DNA of 64,000 bases, from assembly GCF_007998985.1 (NCBI RefSeq), contig NZ_CP041659.1, forward strand, positions 496,001 through 560,000, in the 5' to 3' direction. Shown in pieces: positions 62,504 to 64,000 of the stretch (within the stretch, counting starts at the first letter, position 1; every line of letters begins with the position of its first letter). Under the pieces are notes generated by a model. It saw only the letters and a list, made by a program, of their open reading frames with translations. It did not search any database and was not told the origin of the DNA. A program made the translations under genes and the position numbers. Source of the DNA: Sphingomonas xanthus (GTDB lineage: Bacteria > Pseudomonadota > Alphaproteobacteria > Sphingomonadales > Sphingomonadaceae).

Positions 62504-62701
62504 GTGGCAAAGGTCAATCCGGGCGAATTCATCCGCCAAGTGCGCGCCGAAGGCAGCAAGGTTGTCTGGCCGACGATGAAAGAGACGCGCACCACCGCGA
62601 TCATGGTGCTGATCATGACCACCATCCTCGCCATCTTCTTCTTCGGCGTCGATTCGGCATTCAGCGCCATTGTCCAATGGCTGCTTGGCCTCCTCGGCTA
62701 A
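62504..62701 (+). CDS. secE: Preprotein translocase subunit SecE
   Basis: A 65-residue single-span protein: VNPGEFIRQVRAEGSKVVWP then TMKETRTTAIMVLIMTTILA and the C-terminal membrane helix. It clamps the two halves of SecY. GTG 62504 chosen; GAGG lies 11-13 nt upstream. nusG follows 22 nt later, the universal secE-nusG pairing. Confidence 0.95.
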   Translation: MAKVNPGEFIRQVRAEGSKVVWPTMKETRTTAIMVLIMTTILAIFFFGVDSAFSAIVQWLLGLLG

Positions 62702-62722
62702 CCATTTAATCAGGATATCGAC

Positions 62723-63262
62723 ATGTCCCGCTGGTACATCATCCATGCTTACTCCGGCTTCGAGAACAAGGTTCGCGACGCGATCATGGCGGAAGCGCGC
62801 CGGCTCGGCCTGGAAACCCTGGTCGAGGCGGTAGAGGTCCCGACTGAAACGGTGACCGAAATCAAGCGCGGCAAGAAGGTCCAGTCGGAACGCAAGTTCA
62901 TGCCCGGCTATGTCCTCGCCAAGCTGGCGATGAATGACGATGTCTATCACCTGGTGAAGAACACGCCCAAGGTTACCGGCTTTCTCGGCCCGAACGGCAA
63001 GCCGCAGGCGATCCCCGATGCGCAGGCACACCGCATGCTCGACACCAAGGACGAGACTGCCGCCGCCGCGCCGAAGGCGAAGGTGAAGGTCGACTATGAG
63101 ATCGGCGATGCGGTGAAGGTTCTCGACGGGCCTTTCGCCAGCTTCAACGGCGTGGTCGAGGAACTGGATTTCGACCGGGCGCGGGTCAAGGTGAGCGTGT
63201 CGATCTTCGGCCGCGCAACGCCGGTCGAACTGGAATTCGAACAGGTCGAACGAGTGAAGTGA
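62723..63262 (+). CDS. nusG: Transcription termination/antitermination protein NusG
   Basis: A 179-residue protein: NGN domain (WYIIHAYSGFENKVRDAIMA, KFMPGYVLAKLAMNDDVYHL) and C-terminal KOW domain (VKVLDGPFASFNGVVEELDF). It binds RNA polymerase and links it to Rho or ribosomes. Confidence 0.97.
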   Translation: MSRWYIIHAYSGFENKVRDAIMAEARRLGLETLVEAVEVPTETVTEIKRGKKVQSERKFMPGYVLAKLAMNDDVYHLVKNTPKVTGFLGPNGKPQAIPDAQAHRMLDTKDETAAAAPKAKVKVDYEIGDAVKVLDGPFASFNGVVEELDFDRARVKVSVSIFGRATPVELEFEQVERVK

Positions 63263-63320
63263 TCCCGGGTACCGGCGGCGTTGCGCTTCGACAAAAGGCG
63301 TCTCGGGTCCGGCGAACGGT

Positions 63321-63345
63321 GGAACTTGCAGGCGGTTGCCGGGTT
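63321..63345 (+). promoter_or_regulatory. Candidate EcfG promoter of the response regulator gene
   Basis: GGAAC (63321-63325), 16 nt, GGTT (63342-63345), the same variant and spacing as at 27782. Predicted start near 63352, with a ~38-nt leader before ATG 63390. Confidence 0.45.
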
Positions 63346-63389
63346 TTCCGTCCTTAACGGAAACCGAGCGGAAGCATCCTGACACGGCC

Positions 63390-63788
63390 ATGACTGCGCG
63401 AATTCTGATTGTTGAAGACGAAATGCTCGTCGCCATGGAACTTGAGGCGATCCTCGAGGATCTCGGTCATCAGCCCGCCGGTATCGCGCCCGATCTCGCC
63501 ACCGCTGACGATTATTTCGACCTGCCGCTCGACCTTGCGCTGGTCGACCTCAACCTGCGTGACGGGCTAACCGGTCCACAGATCGCCGAACGGCTGAGCT
63601 CGAAAGGTGTGCCGGTCATCTTCATTACCGCGAACCCGCGCCAGCTAGGCTCGGGGCTGGCCGGCACCATCGGGGTCATCACCAAGCCGACCGATCCGGC
63701 GACAGTGAAGGCCGCGATCGATTATGTCCTTGGCGTCCGCTCAGGCTTGCAGGTCGTGCCGCCGCCCAATCTCAAACTGTTCGGCTAG
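63390..63788 (+). CDS. Single-domain response regulator
   Basis: A 132-residue receiver with no output domain: acidic pair Glu9-Asp10, acceptor Asp53 in DLALVDLNLRDGLTG, Thr in IFITANPRQLGSG and Lys in GVITKPTDPATV. Single-domain regulators of this type often act in general-stress phosphorelays of alphaproteobacteria, but the FATGxY motif is absent. It is convergent with a HWE-type kinase, sharing 4 nt; partnership with it is likely. ATG 63390; the longer frame has no ribosome site. Confidence 0.85.
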   Translation: MTARILIVEDEMLVAMELEAILEDLGHQPAGIAPDLATADDYFDLPLDLALVDLNLRDGLTGPQIAERLSSKGVPVIFITANPRQLGSGLAGTIGVITKPTDPATVKAAIDYVLGVRSGLQVVPPPNLKLFG

Positions 63789-64000
63789 GGACTGCGCGCC
63801 AGCCGCTCGCGCCCAACCGTCATCCGCGCCCAAAGCCCCTCAGGACGCCATTCCCGCTCGATCGAGCCCCCAAGCTGGTTGACGATGCTCAACTCGGTCA
63901 GCCGAGTGCCGAAGCCCTGGCGTACGGGCTCCCCGGTGATCGCCGGCCCACCGCTTTCCCGCCAGTCGATGCTGATCTCGCCACCCTGTTCGGCCAGGGT
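63785..64000 (-). CDS. HWE/HisKA_2-type histidine kinase (3' end)
   Basis: Only the last ~71 codons are in the window. They translate to ISIDWRESGGPAITG, then QGFGTRLTELSIVNQLGGSI and EREWRPEGLWARMTVG, the C-terminal ATPase end of an HWE-family kinase (similar to the bphP kinase end). The stop overlaps that of the response regulator by 3 nt. Sensor domain lies to the right of the window. Confidence 0.8.
   Translation of the reverse strand, partial: TLAEQGGEISIDWRESGGPAITGEPVRQGFGTRLTELSIVNQLGGSIEREWRPEGLWARMTVGRERLARSP

Noticed and set aside
1..64000. Search for insertion sequences, CRISPR arrays, prophage, att sites and toxin-antitoxin pairs
   Set aside because: No transposase, integrase, repeat-spacer pattern or paired small genes of these types were recognised; tRNA-Trp is intact without a flanking duplicate end.

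Overview
The window is GC-rich, densely packed DNA from an alphaproteobacterium, most probably a sphingomonad (order Sphingomonadales). The basis is gene content and synteny: an atpI-atpB-atpE-atpF'-atpF F0 operon with the b/b' pair, a zeta-type ATPase inhibitor (DUF1476), an NDUFA12 homologue, a DUF2155 protein, tRNA-Trp followed by secE-nusG, a bphO-bacteriophytochrome pair with an HWE kinase, and promoter-like sites of the alphaproteobacterial RpoH and EcfG types. This is inference from families; no database was consulted.

Layout. 1-4.3 kb: phenylacetate catabolism (5' end of paaA, paaG, paaZ) interrupted by a DUF4402 secreted protein and a PilZ protein. 4.3-11.7 kb: a CBS-domain protein, the F0 ATP synthase operon, and the ydbH-ynbE-ydbL envelope lipid-transport module. 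11.9-17.8 kb: lysA, then purB overlapping bphO and bphP. 17.8-22.8 kb: dnaK-dnaJ with an RpoH-type promoter, then fabD-fabG. 22.8-27.6 kb: an amino-acid permease, a Rieske oxygenase, a DUF4242/cyclase fusion and the rpsF-rpsR-rplI operon. 27.6-34.2 kb: a disordered stress-type protein, a GST, a decayed DUF6456 gene, an HTH regulator, DUF305, a DsbA-like thioredoxin, nadA, DUF4230 and an MBL hydrolase. 34.2-37.5 kb: a BlaI/BlaR1-type pair, a candidate sigma-54 small RNA, and grxD-bolA-zeta. 37.5-43.1 kb: an SDR, a TetR regulator and a six-gene overlapping operon ending in a quinone oxidoreductase. 43.2-49.3 kb: GST, SCP2, succinate-semialdehyde dehydrogenase, DUF421, an acyl-CoA dehydrogenase-like enzyme and a ThDP enzyme. 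49.3-59.8 kb: pcm, thiS-thiG, aroQ-accB-accC, TonB-like, an L,D-transpeptidase, a glycine-zipper lipoprotein, arsC, aat, DUF2155, NDUFA12, DUF192, a double cold-shock protein and recX. 59.9-64 kb: an acyl-AMP ligase, a small ion channel, tRNA-Trp, secE-nusG, a response regulator and the 3' end of an HWE-type histidine kinase.

Most of the window is core chromosome; I see no insertion sequence, prophage, CRISPR array or integration site. The signals most worth following lie between or across genes. (i) A near-perfect sigma-54 promoter drives a roughly 78-nt transcript ending at an intrinsic terminator in the gap between blaI and grxD. (ii) Four genes (CBS protein, disordered protein, glycine-zipper lipoprotein, response regulator) are each preceded by GGAAC-N16/17-(C/G)GTT, the pattern of EcfG general-stress promoters. 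(iii) Two BlaI-type boxes 21 bp apart sit exactly on the -35 and -10 of the blaI promoter. (iv) A DUF6456 gene is broken by at least three frameshifts. (v) aat and a DUF2155 gene overlap tail-to-tail by 226 bp with wobble positions facing each other. Gene packing is tight throughout, with many ATGA/GTGA/TTGA start-stop overlaps and convergent genes sharing their stop codons.
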